Origin: Cryptomeria japonica
Taxonomy: Eukaryota; Streptophyta; Pinopsida; Cupressales; Cupressaceae
Length of the DNA: 64,000 nucleotides
NCBI RefSeq assembly: GCF_030272615.1
Contig: NC_081415.1
Coordinates: forward strand, 101,288,796 to 101,352,795
Direction of reading: 5' to 3'
The notes beneath the pieces were generated by a model, which was given only the letters and a program-made list of their open reading frames with translations, was not told the DNA's origin and did no database searches. Of this stretch, positions 46,450 through 56,179 are shown piece by piece; position 1 is the stretch's first letter, and each line of letters opens with the position of its first letter. A program made the translations under genes and the position numbers.

Positions 46450-49400
46450 AGTTTATGACAATAATGAATAATACTTGTCAAAAACTACTTTGTAGTCCTG
46501 CAAAAATTGTTTAATGGAGAGAGACCAGGACTCAAGTAGGGAGGTCACCACTTCCTTCTTTGTCTGCATTTGTGATACCTGTTCCTCCATGGCCTCTATT
46601 GTGCTTAGTTCTTGGGTGATTGTCAATGCTTCTAGGTTCAGATAGCATTTCTGAAGAATTTGCAGTCGTGGAAGTAATACCAGTTGAAGTTCCTGCAAAT
46701 CCCTAGATCTTGTGTTGATCTCTTGCTCTATCTTGGCTAACTGAATCTAGAACTAGTGAACTGTCTGCCCATATGCCACAAAGGAGTCGTAAGGAGTCTT
46801 GAATGTGCTTAAGTAGGACTGTAAGTCCATTTGAAGCTGTTGCTTCTTAGCTAGCACATCATCACAAAATAGATGAGGTTGATAGATTTTGCTGAGTAGC
46901 AAGTTTCCCTCATCCAAAGCACTCCTTATGTCCTTTTGATCCTTTGATAGTTCAGTCCTAAGCTCATTCAGTTTCTTCACCAGAGCAACATTAAGAGCCT
47001 TTTGGTGCTCTTTCTTTACATTAGCCTCAGCTGCTTCTTCTAGGCTCTGCACCTGATCATCCACTACAGTACATAGAAGTTTAAGTTATGCTAGTGATGA
47101 ATCAGTGTTAGGAAGATTAGTACCGGGGATTAAACTGGTGAGCGTGTCTATAGCTGCCTGAATGATGTCTTGTTCCTTTTTCCTGTGGATTATCTCAAGT
47201 CACTCTTGAGCAAACTTGATGCTTTGCATAAGTTCTGACTCGCTTGCAAATTGGAAATCAATAGGACTAGAGAGATCAACTGGTGAGGGTTGACTTCCGA
47301 TTGCCTTCAGAGTCTCCACCTAAGAGCTTTTTGCCACTTCACATTCCTTGGCTTCTTCAACTTTCTTCTTTTCCACTTCTCTTCTCTTCTCTTCTTCCTT
47401 GTCTTCTTCTGCCTTTTTCTTCTCCTCTGCTCTCCTCTTCTGCTCTTCCTTTTCTTCTTCTTCCCTCTTCTTCTTCTCTTCCTCTTCCTTTTTCTTCTTT
47501 TCTTCCTCTTCCTTCTTCTTTTCTTCCTCTTCCTTCTTCCTCTTCTCCTCTTCTTTCTTCTTCTTTTCTTCTTCTTCCTTCTTCCTCTTCTTCTTTCTTT
47601 TTCCTTTCTTCTTCTTCCTTCTTTTTCTCTTCATCTTTTCTTTTCTCCTCTTCCTCTTTCTTTTTCTCTTCCTCCTTTCTCTGTTTCTCATCTTCATCCT
47701 TCTTCTTTTTCTCTTCTTCTTTGTCTTTTGCTACTTGTTGTGTGTCCACAACTTGTTCACCACCCTGATCGGCCTGTTGCCCCTATTCAGTTCCTTGAGT
47801 GACATCTTCTGTATCCAGGGCATCGACATCTATGGTGTCAATTGGTTCCTCCACCAGGTTTCCTTCCTCATCAAAAACTTCATCCGGTTTGGAAATAACC
47901 GGTTCCTTTTCCGCTTGGAGGTTGGCCATTCAAGCTTTGTGTGAACTGATAGCATGGGCCATGTGTTGATGTGTATCCTTTTCTACATCATCAACTCTCC
48001 CTTCCAACAACCAGAGTCTTCTTCTCCTTGTGAAGAAGAGACCTTTATTTTGATCTAATACATCAAATAATTCTAAGTTTGAGAGTTCGGGGAAGTAATG
48101 TGCAAAAATTTTCTCCCTAATCTCTTGTTCCTTTTCAATGGCAATGCACCATCTATTATCCAATGCTTTATACAATGAATCTGGTGTCTGAGACTTAATC
48201 TCTGATGGTGACCGGTCATTTCTACATAAATAAAGAATAATCTCCTGTAGTACTTCATCTTTTTCCTCACTATTGAAATCATCATAATAATCAATTAAAT
48301 CATGAAGTAACTTTCTCCTAATATTCTTTACTATTCTTTGACAATGTGTCAAAGGTTTGTAAGAGGAGATATCTATATTTAGCGGTGTGGATGTTGCTGG
48401 TTCATTCTTCTTCACCTTCTTGGTTTGTCTAGCCTTCTTTGGTTGTTCATTAGACTCAGTTTCTTAAGAGTCTAGTTCATTTGCCTTAGTCTTCCTCTTT
48501 CTTTCGAAGACTTTTGCTGGTGTTGCCTCCGATTTCTTCTTTGCCGGTGACCGCTTGGTCACTTTTGGAGTCTCAGTGGTAGCTGGTGCTGATGCCGTAG
48601 GCACTGCCTTAGCTTTCTTGGCTGCTGGTTCTTTTCCCTTCTTCACCGATGGTTCTTCAACTGATGTGATCCTCTCTAAGTAGGTTCTGGTTCGCTTCAC
48701 CTTTGTATCAAGAGGTGAGGCAATAAGGGTTGAAGCATACCCTTCCAGCATGTCATACATGACTTCATAGCCCATAGGCTCCACTTCCTCCATTCTAGGC
48801 TCAATAGCCTCCATTAGACATTTGTCCACCTGAATAGTGAAAAAGATGTCATCTTCATACTTCTTCACTATGTCACCTGAGATTCGCATCCTCTGACTCA
48901 TTTTTCTTCTGAACTCATCAAAGTATTTGTTCAGGATCTCAGGATAGCCGGTTCCAATAGCTTGCACACTTTCCTTTATTTGCTTGGTTACTGGTTGGTC
49001 AGGGGACCACTGGACATCTCCTACACCTGGAAAGTAGCCTTGGAAATAGAAAAACAATCCAACCAGTAGTTGTCCAAATTTAAATCTCAATGAATTGTCC
49101 TTTTTGATTGCATTGAGATTTGATAGGAGTTGCCTTTGCATACTAGTGCATAAATCAAATCATTTATCCTCTATAATCATCTGGTAAGCAACATTTACTA
49201 CTGCAGCAAATACAGAATTAATCCTGTTGGCTGAGAATGTCCTATAGCGTACCACCATGCAAGCGTATTTTACCAATTCATCCTTGATAGAATTAACTGT
49301 CATACCTCATGAATCACTTGTCGAACCGATGAGCTTGGTCATTTCTATTTTGCTTACCGTTCTTAGGGCTGGTACTTCCCTTGTGTTGCATAAACTAGTG

Positions 49401-49792
49401 ACTGCATGAATTGCCTCAGGCATGATATCATGTGTTGTCTCCAGGTACATCTTGTCACCATGGACTCTACTCAGGATGATTCTGATGTGATCCTCTATGA
49501 AGTCTTCCAGAAAATACACTACATTATGGAGTTTCTTCTTCTCTAAGATACTGAACTCCAGTTTGATCCTTTTATCCTTTTCACAAAATAGACCTAATTG
49601 AGTGTGAATAGCCAAGGACCCTATGTCTTCTATCTTGCAATCAATATAGTCATAAATTCCTTCTTTGACTATGACTCCAGCTGGGACTTGTGACAAAGCA
49701 TTATACTTGGAATTCCTTTGAATGAAATTTCCTGACTCAATGGATGTGCTTGAACTGGTATGAGATGCAGAATCCATTGAAGAGTATTTCAA
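46450..49792 (-). pseudogene. Long non-pol ORF of the LTR element (about 1100 codons, decayed)
   Basis: Minus-strand open segments follow one another: 49792-49307, 49141-48464, 48415-47930, a Lys/Glu-rich part at about 47750-47330, 47064-46753 and 46698-46453. They are separated mostly by single stops (e.g. 48464) and a few shifts. From N to C there is a Ser-rich start (MKYSSMDSASHTSSSTSIES), a globular region ending IHAVTSLCNTREVPALRTVS, then FGQLLVGLFFYFQGYFPGVG, a basic stretch suggesting nuclear localisation (VFERKRKTKANE), a helical region, an acidic linker, the Lys/Glu low-complexity helix, and a coiled-coil tail. No enzyme motif is seen. The function is unknown; a transduced host gene or element accessory protein are both possible. 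Confidence 0.55.
47350..47750 (-). repeat. Polypurine/polypyrimidine low-complexity tract encoding Lys/Glu repeats
   Basis: About 390 bases are almost purely C and T on the plus strand (TTCTTCCTC-type words). On the minus strand they encode KKKEEEEKKKEEEEK-type sequence in more than one frame. It sits inside the long non-pol ORF. Such a tract can expand by slippage, and the mirror-like purine strand can adopt triplex DNA. The plus-strand Ser/Leu/Phe-rich ORFs over it are artefacts. Confidence 0.85.
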
Positions 49793-50221
49793 GAATACAA
49801 AAAATGCCTTTCAAACATGAATTTAGGGATTCCTAATTCTGCTTTGCTTCACTCTCCGTCGGATGCCAAATCACCACTTTGAGTTCTCCACTGCTGATTG
49901 CAAACTATACTTGAATCTCCTTCAAATCTCTCCAATTCCTCAAGATCTAAGCTCAAATCACCTTCTTTTTGCTCTGCACTTGAAAACTTTTCTTCGCTTG
50001 AAAAATAGATAGTGAGAAATGATTTGAAAATTGCATTTATACATGTCTCTCACCTACCATCATTAATGCTCCTATATTAGGGCATAAACCCTAATTTGCC
50101 TTTTTACCGTTTCCGGTCTTCTACCAGGCGACAGGTGTAGCATATCGGTTAAGGTCTTTTACTGGTGTTAACTAGGGGTTTGAAAGCATTTTGCCATTTT
50201 CTCCCCCTAAGCCTTTGAGGC
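49793..50221 (-). promoter_or_regulatory. Candidate internal promoter and leader for the long ORF
   Basis: The two ORFs are separated by 429 bp. On the minus strand, TATAAAT occurs at 50041-50035, about 245 bases before the ATG at 49792. It is followed by a leader rich in GAAG/CAAG and lacking a good upstream start. A TATA box at this distance would suit a separate transcript. This is a sequence-only guess; it could be chance in AT-rich DNA. Confidence 0.4.
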
Positions 50222-51430
50222 TTAGTTTGCCAGTTCAGATATTTCCACACTGGGTGCAGAAACTGGTTCCTCCTCCAATAATACTGGTTTCTTCTTCCAT
50301 ACTTTCTTCATGTCTTCTTGAACTATTTCAACATCTATTTCTCCTTCCTGAGTGACCGGTATATCATCAGATATACTTTTTCTGATTCTGCAGAATCTTG
50401 CAATGTGACCTAGTTTGTTGCAGTGATAGCAAACAAGTCCAGGTGTTCTCCAAGGTCCATTGTACATGTTTCCATTCTTCCTTCTGCATGTTGCAGTAGT
50501 GTGACCATGACCATGACAAATCATACAACTTTCTCTCCATCCAGTTGCCACTTGATGACCACCACTTCTTGACTGATGGTTGAGGACATTAAACTGGTTG
50601 TGGTTCCGATTCATATAAGATTCAGGACCAGTTCCTTTAGTCCTATGAGGATATCTTCCGGTGTTATCCATTACAAACCTACATTCAAATGCTCTATGCC
50701 CAAACTTGTTGCATGCATAACAATGACCATTGAACTTATTGGATCTAGGTATATTGTTGATAAAGTAAGGAAAATTATTGTAGGCTTTGCTCTTACACAC
50801 ATTAGCAGTGTGTCCTTCTTTAAGACAATTAAAGCAAACAGGTTTGAATTTTTGCTTACCTTTTCCTTTGAGTGCCAGTTGCTTCTTTGATGCTTTAGCA
50901 TTTGTCCTTGAGGATTCTCCTTCCTCATGTTTAGAGAAACCAAGACCATTGGTATTCATTGCTAGTCTAGATGATTCAAGCTTTTGCTCTAGCCTGACTA
51001 TACTTTTGCCAAACTTAGCTAGTATTTCCTTTGATTCAAAGAGTTCTTTGGAAATAGCAGTGTTTGTCTCCATAAGACCTGCATTTTCTGAGATGGCAAT
51101 GTTCAATTCTCCTTGCATGTCTTCTTTCTCCATTCTGCTCTCATGAAGGTGAGCAGTTAGTGCACTAATCTCTTGTTTCAACTTGGAGATCTCATGATCT
51201 CTGTCTTTTACCAGATCTTCAGCCTTTCTCCAGTTCTCAAGTTCTTGACTAAACCGAATAGTTAGCCCTTCCAACTCCTTTCTCAGATTAGAGTTTGAAT
51301 CATTCAGCTTATTCACTTCAACAATCATAGCTTCCATGTTAGCTTCATCTTCAGAACTACTTTCAGATAGTTCCATTAGCCTCTCTGCATGTTCTCTTCT
51401 TTTTGCTTGAGATGCCTTGTATTTGACCAT
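50222..51430 (-). CDS. Gag-like coiled-coil protein with four CCHC zinc knuckles
   Basis: This is an open frame of 402 codons, the best preserved in the window. Residues 1-165 are a long charged coiled coil (EELEGLTIR..., DHEISKLKQEISALTAHLHE). A Lys-rich hinge (KASKKQLALKGKGKQKFK) precedes four zinc knuckles of exact form C-x2-C-x4-H-x4-C: CFNCLKEGHTANVC, CYACNKFGHRAFEC, CMICHGHGHTTATC and CYHCNKLGHIARFC. The tail is acidic. A copia UBN2 capsid domain is not visible, and the frame starts only about 100 bp after the PBS (an upstream in-frame stop lies near 51463). It would bind nucleic acid and self-associate. The role as the element's Gag is inferred from position. Confidence 0.72.
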   Translation of the reverse strand: MVKYKASQAKRREHAERLMELSESSSEDEANMEAMIVEVNKLNDSNSNLRKELEGLTIRFSQELENWRKAEDLVKDRDHEISKLKQEISALTAHLHESRMEKEDMQGELNIAISENAGLMETNTAISKELFESKEILAKFGKSIVRLEQKLESSRLAMNTNGLGFSKHEEGESSRTNAKASKKQLALKGKGKQKFKPVCFNCLKEGHTANVCKSKAYNNFPYFINNIPRSNKFNGHCYACNKFGHRAFECRFVMDNTGRYPHRTKGTGPESYMNRNHNQFNVLNHQSRSGGHQVATGWRESCMICHGHGHTTATCRRKNGNMYNGPWRTPGLVCYHCNKLGHIARFCRIRKSISDDIPVTQEGEIDVEIVQEDMKKVWKKKPVLLEEEPVSAPSVEISELAN

Positions 51431-51532
51431 AAGATCATCATAGGCTTGCTCAGACTTAGTGAGTCATTGAGTAAGTTCCCTCAATGTGTATTCTCCCATA
51501 TCTCTTTCCAAGTGGTTAAACTTATAGAAAGA

Positions 51533-51549
51533 TTGGCTTTGATACCAAT
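51533..51549 (-). promoter_or_regulatory. Primer binding site (initiator-Met tRNA type)
   Basis: Immediately inside the 5' LTR the minus strand reads ATTGGTATCAAAGCCAA. This matches the usual TGGTATCAGAGC PBS of plant copia elements except for one base. It fixes the orientation and the 5' LTR boundary at 51550. Confidence 0.85.
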
Positions 51550-52749
51550 TGATGAATACTAAGAGGGGGGGTGAATTAGTATGCCAAAAATCTTTGCACT
51601 GAAACACTTACACAGTCTAGAGATAAACTGGTAAAGCAGTCTGACAATCAAACCAGTTATCACACATACAAACCAAAATGCGAATAAACCATTCACCCAC
51701 AAAAGTAATACAACCATAACACAAGATATTTGACATGGAAACCCAACTGGGAAAAACCACGGTGAGATGGAACTCATAAGTCACTATCTGCAGAAAAGAA
51801 ACCAAACTGGTTAAGGTCAGACCGGTTAAGGTCTTACAATGTTCTTCACTAGAATAGATCCTGTTAAGAATCTGAATCTCAGTTAGGAGATAAGTCCGAT
51901 TAAAGACTATCTTGTTAGAGGATTTTAGATTCACATGTGTGAACCACCTTGTTAGAGGATTTTACAAAGGCTTTGAGGCCTACCTAGTTAAGGGCTACAA
52001 ACTTGTCAAAGATGTGAGTAATCAACAAGTGTTTGATCTATCTACTAGCACAAACTGCTTGGTTAGATCCAGTATGCTCACAGCTAATGTATTCCAACAT
52101 TACTTTAGTCTTCTCTATCTCACTTTGAGTTACAACTCGATCTCCTCTCATAAGATCGCTCTACTCTTTCACCTTAAACCCTAGCTCAACATAAACCCTA
52201 TTCGCAGCTCTCTCAACAACTTTTAAAACCCTAGACATGATGTCCTTTTAAAGGAATCTGATTTCATGTCGGTCCAATAGGATTACATTACAATTTCCTA
52301 GGTTTAATGAATCTAGACATACTTAGTAACACGACACAAGAATCACCGTCAATGTGTCGGCACCGTCAAACAATTGGTGGATTGGTAACTCATCACAAAA
52401 TGTCAGTTGGTAACTCATCACAAAATGTTATCGGTTCATACAAAATGCCAGTTGCTGATTTGACAAAAATGTCGGTTGTCGGTTTGACAAAAATGAAGAC
52501 TGGTAAGAATGTGTTGTGCCACTTTGCTTCCTTGTACCGCTTGTGATCTACGAACTGCTTGGGATCAACATGCCCCTTCAGACCAGGAAAACACATTCTG
52601 CAAAATCACTACTAGTCTAAAGACTAGAGTACACCATACCAGTTGGAACAAATACCGGTAGAGGATGAGATCATACATATAAAGGGGATCTCAATACAAG
52701 TGTGTGTCCATCAATGACAATTACAACATAAACATAAAAAATGCCAACA
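51550..52749 (-). repeat. 5' LTR of the pol-less element
   Basis: This 1200-bp LTR aligns end to end with 44982-46132. The extra length is a tandem duplication of GGTAACTCATCACAAAATGT and TTGACAAAAATG(A/T)(A/C)G-type segments at 52383-52500. The TSD CATTC follows at 52750-52754. Confidence 0.88.
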
Positions 52750-53289
52750 CATTCCTTATCTGTTACGTGTTTGTTTCTTTGCAATGAGATATCTATACAT
52801 CTTGGTTCCTTATACCCTGGTGTAATAAGCTCCATTGTTATATAATAAGGCTCAATGATGATAATGTATTGCACCATGAATAAAAAAATGAAGAATTTCT
52901 CATGAAAATTTCTATCATATCATCCATTATCAAATCAAAATCTGGCTTACAAAGATTGATTCAATTGATCAATCAGTTTCTATGTCTAACAACTAACAAT
53001 TCTTTTAAGATCCTCAACATGTTTTTTGATACACAAAATAATAATAAACATCATCACATCACATGTTCATAATCATAATAAATTTTTCATCAAGCATTAT
53101 GCATCACAACATAAAGCTACATCAAATCACTACATGATATCACATTCATATTGTATTCATCATCATAGTAAGAAAACATTAGACCATGAAGTTCGCCATC
53201 AAAAGGTTCATCAAGAAAGTATATCATATATATCATAAATGTGTCAAAATACATCATATCTACAACATCAAAATCAATATCCAATCTCT
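52750..53289. other. Gypsy 3' internal segment, noncoding
   Basis: This is AT-rich, CATCATCA/ATCATAAT-rich DNA resuming the Tat element after the nested LTR element. No gene is seen. It leads into the C-terminal end of the antisense ORF. Confidence 0.5.
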
Positions 53290-55216
53290 CAACCTATATT
53301 GCCTCTATCAGTAGGTGCATCTTGATTAGCTCCAGCCTATCCCGACGGTGCTCTAAGTGGACCCATCACTCCTCCACTAGTAGTCTATCGAGAATTAGAT
53401 TGACTCAATCTTCTCCCCATGAAAGCACTAAAACTAGGTTCCCTCTGACCCTCAGGGATAGCTCTCTCATAAGCCTGCCGATAATAAATAGCCTCCTGTG
53501 CAGCAACAAAATATCTATCTGCCTAGCTACAAGCCTTTGTCACTGACCCAAATAACTGATCATATACATCCATAGTGATCTGAGTCTACCTAACTACCTC
53601 ATCCCTATCCCATTGTAATCAATCTCTATCAATAGTTATTTGATCCCTCTCCATAGTCAAATCATCCATCGCATGTTGATATTGATCCCTATCCTCTATC
53701 CGTCACTGCCGCAAAGTAGCAACCAAGTTCTCTAAATGCCTAACATGATCTCTCAATCCCTCCTCATCTCCTTTGTCCACAACTATAGACTCTGTAGCCT
53801 GGGGCATCTCCACATCATAACCATCATCCCCACCCTCATCTCCATCATTTCTCGATGATCCTAATCCTAACCCATCACTATCATCAGAAATGCTCATGGA
53901 TGCAGTCTCTCCACCAATATCCACATCCTCCCTATCACTATCCACCTACCCTGCAACCATTGCTATCAGATCTATGCCCCCTCCACCTCTATCTTCTCCA
54001 CCTCTACCTCCTCCATCCCTACCTCCTCCACCTCTACCTCCTCCATCCCTACCTCCTCCACCTATACCTCCTCTATCTCTACCTCCTCCACCCCTATCCT
54101 CTCCACATCTCCCTCTAGGACCCCTGCCATGTCTAATCTGATTAGCACCAATCAGAATTGTCGGATCTGTCAAAGGTATAGGCCTATGTTGTATCCACCA
54201 TACACTATACTGCACTATGGACCCTGGATCCTCTACACCAAGCCGCCATCCCCATAAAATAGGAGCAAGAGCATCAAACTCAGTAATAGCAACATGAGGT
54301 TGTACACAAGCACCCCAATCACCAACCTCTTGAGTAGTGTAAGCAAAATAAGTTGTCATGTCTAGAATACCCTGTACTTCCCTAAACTGTTTGAGTACAT
54401 GACCAGGAAGATGCATATCAATAACCCTATAATTGCCCATATCTCGACCAATAAGATATCTCTATTGTTGACAAAAAGGAAGATGTTGAGCATCATTACT
54501 CCAACTAGGAAAAGTAAGATAAGGTCTCCATGAGAAGTACTGTAAGATATCAATCTGATGATGCCAATACAAGATATTACCTGAAGTCCTATGCCTCACA
54601 CCAACAGTATATCCATAAGCATATGGTTTCTCTAGCTCTAAATCTATATGTAACGCAGGACAAAAGATAGCTATATGCTCCGAAGCCCATGTCTAAAGCA
54701 AAGTAATACCACATCCAACTGATTTCTACTATAAGTAAACAATCACATGCATCTGATGATACAAAGTGGCAAGAAGACAAGGACCCCAAGAAAACACATG
54801 TCTGTCAATAATCATATCATGTATAACACGTCCCCATCCAATAGGAAAACCATGGGCACGTCTATCAGGAATCAATAATCCAACAACAATACAAGCAAGC
54901 ATAATGATGAGATCATCATAATCAAAATCATCCCAATGAATATCATAACGATCACGGATATGTAAATCTTGCTTCTCACACTCAAACAATGTACACAAAG
55001 CTGAAATACCATCATCACAGTAACTTGCCTACCAGATATCAGAATATGTAAAATATGCCACACATCCTCAAGTGTGATAGATGCCTCACCAGTTAGTAGA
55101 TGAAAAGAACATGTCTCTGAATGCCACCGCTCAACCAAAGCAGTAATCATAGCCCTGTTGGCCATAACCTCAGGCAAATGCACTATATTACTATATAATA
55201 TAATCCAACCTATCAT
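53290..55216 (-). pseudogene. Plant mobile domain (PMD) ORF, antisense within the gypsy element
   Basis: The N-terminal segment on the minus strand at 55160-55050 reads MITALVERWHSETCSFHLLT, then GEASITLEDVWHIL. This is the hallmark of the plant mobile domain shared by MAIN/MAIL-type proteins and several transposon families. Following blocks: IHWDDFDYDDLI, RRAHGFPIGWGRVIHD, FSWGPCLLATLYHQMH, and LPGHVLKQFREVQGILDM (about 54400). The C-terminus has a Gly/Arg-rich RGGGGRDGGG repeat, an acidic stretch (MDSDREDVDIGGETASMSIS) and a helical end. Frameshifts near 55010 and 54730 and stops inactivate it. It sits between integrase and the 3' LTR, antisense to gag-pol, an arrangement known for extra ORFs in Tat elements. 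Confidence 0.85.
53970..54118. repeat. 15-bp tandem repeat coding for the Gly/Arg-rich tail
   Basis: ACCTCCTCCACCTCT and ACCTCCTCCATCCCT alternate about nine times, encoding RGGGG/RDGGG on the minus strand. The three-fold unit length keeps the frame. Pro/Leu-rich plus-strand ORFs over it are shadows. Confidence 0.8.
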
Positions 55217-56179
55217 AACAAAGCAGTATCCTCTGCATCCAACTCATGACGTCGATCAAGACTATCTGGCCATGTCTGCCTAGCAAGAAGTACTGGATAA
55301 TTTGCCTGCATTTGGAAAATATAAAAATGAGTCAACTATGTCATCAAAACTATCAGGATGCATAAATTGAAGGAAAAAGGCCTTTATTATCAATTGTGAT
55401 TCAATATTACCAATTGCAAAGCAAAATAAGAAAATGTGACATACTTATGTCAAATACGATTCAAAACTTTCAAATGCAATTCAATTTTATCATATGCGAC
55501 ACAAATTTAGAAGGTGCGACATAAAACATCAAGTGTGAAGCGTTAAACTCAATTGCGACATAATTAAGTCAATTGCAGCAATATCGATACTCAATTGCGA
55601 CATAATTAAGTCAATTGCAGCAATATCGATACTCAATTGCGACATACATGAAAAATGACACACCAAAAAATGATTACAAAATTTGCAAAATACAGACATA
55701 AACTAGCAAAAAATCAAGCAACTCATCATGCCACCAGTGTCGGGAGGTCTCTAATAAGATCACACTCACTTGGATAAATGCAACCTCTCTCTATGACCTA
55801 CCATTTCACTTCAAGGATTCCAGAAGCTTTAATCTCTCTAAGAATTTCTTTTAAAAACAAAAAAATGCAAATGAGCTCAAATCCATACCAATCCTCAATA
55901 TATTAGCTCAAAAATTAGGGTTTCTTACCATAAACGCCTGTGGACCCCTCCAGCTTCAACAAAGTTTTAGACATATCAAATGATATTGAAACTCTTCCAA
56001 AACTTCATATTATCACTATCTAGCATATTTCTAAAAAACTGGTCTTCGATCCAAAATTTTCTAACCACTTTTTTTGAGGGGGCATTGTACCCTAGCGTCA
56101 CCGCGACATACTGAGGTAGTTTTTCTTTTCATTTTCTTTGAAACAACATCGTTTTGATATTGTCTCAAAGAGGGGCAAA
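55217..56179 (+). other. Gypsy 3' untranslated region with 42-bp repeats and PPT
   Basis: Noncoding. A 42-bp unit, TCAATTGCGACATAATTAAG then TCAATTGCAGCAATATCGATAC, is present twice in tandem with a partial third at 55549-55650, after several related CAATTGCGAC variants from 55390. The polypurine tract AAAGAGGGGCAAA at 56167-56179 abuts the 3' LTR and primes plus-strand synthesis. Confidence 0.75.

Larger units (their letters stand above)
44982..52749 (-). mobile_element. Pol-less LTR retrotransposon with CCHC gag-like ORF, TSD CATTC
   Basis: Two LTRs in minus orientation (44982-46132 as 3' LTR, 51550-52749 as 5' LTR) share length and sequence, both with TGATGAATACTAAGAGGGGG at the plus-strand start and CCAACA at the end. 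The TSD CATTC is perfect (44977-44981 and 52750-52754). A PBS complementary to initiator-Met tRNA and a PPT are in place. Between them are two minus-strand coding regions (50222-51430 and about 46450-49792). There is no protease, integrase, RT or RNase H. PBS and PPT types are copia-like, so a copia element may have mobilised it in trans. LTR divergence (about 6 differences in the first 125 bases) indicates age. Confidence 0.88.

Noticed and set aside
47283-47944. Plus-strand Ser/Leu/Phe-rich ORFs of 160-200 aa
   Set aside because: They are translations of the C/T-only strand of the Lys/Glu tract; every frame is open for compositional reasons.
53855-54141. Pro/Leu-rich plus-strand ORFs (PPPLPPPSL repeats), possible extensin-like protein
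   Set aside because: Antisense of the 15-bp repeat coding the Gly/Arg tail of the PMD ORF; no signal peptide or extension beyond the repeat.
53290-55216. PMD ORF as an independent host MAIN-like gene
   Set aside because: It lies between gypsy integrase and a PPT-LTR end, is frameshifted, and fits the known antisense extra ORF position of Tat elements.
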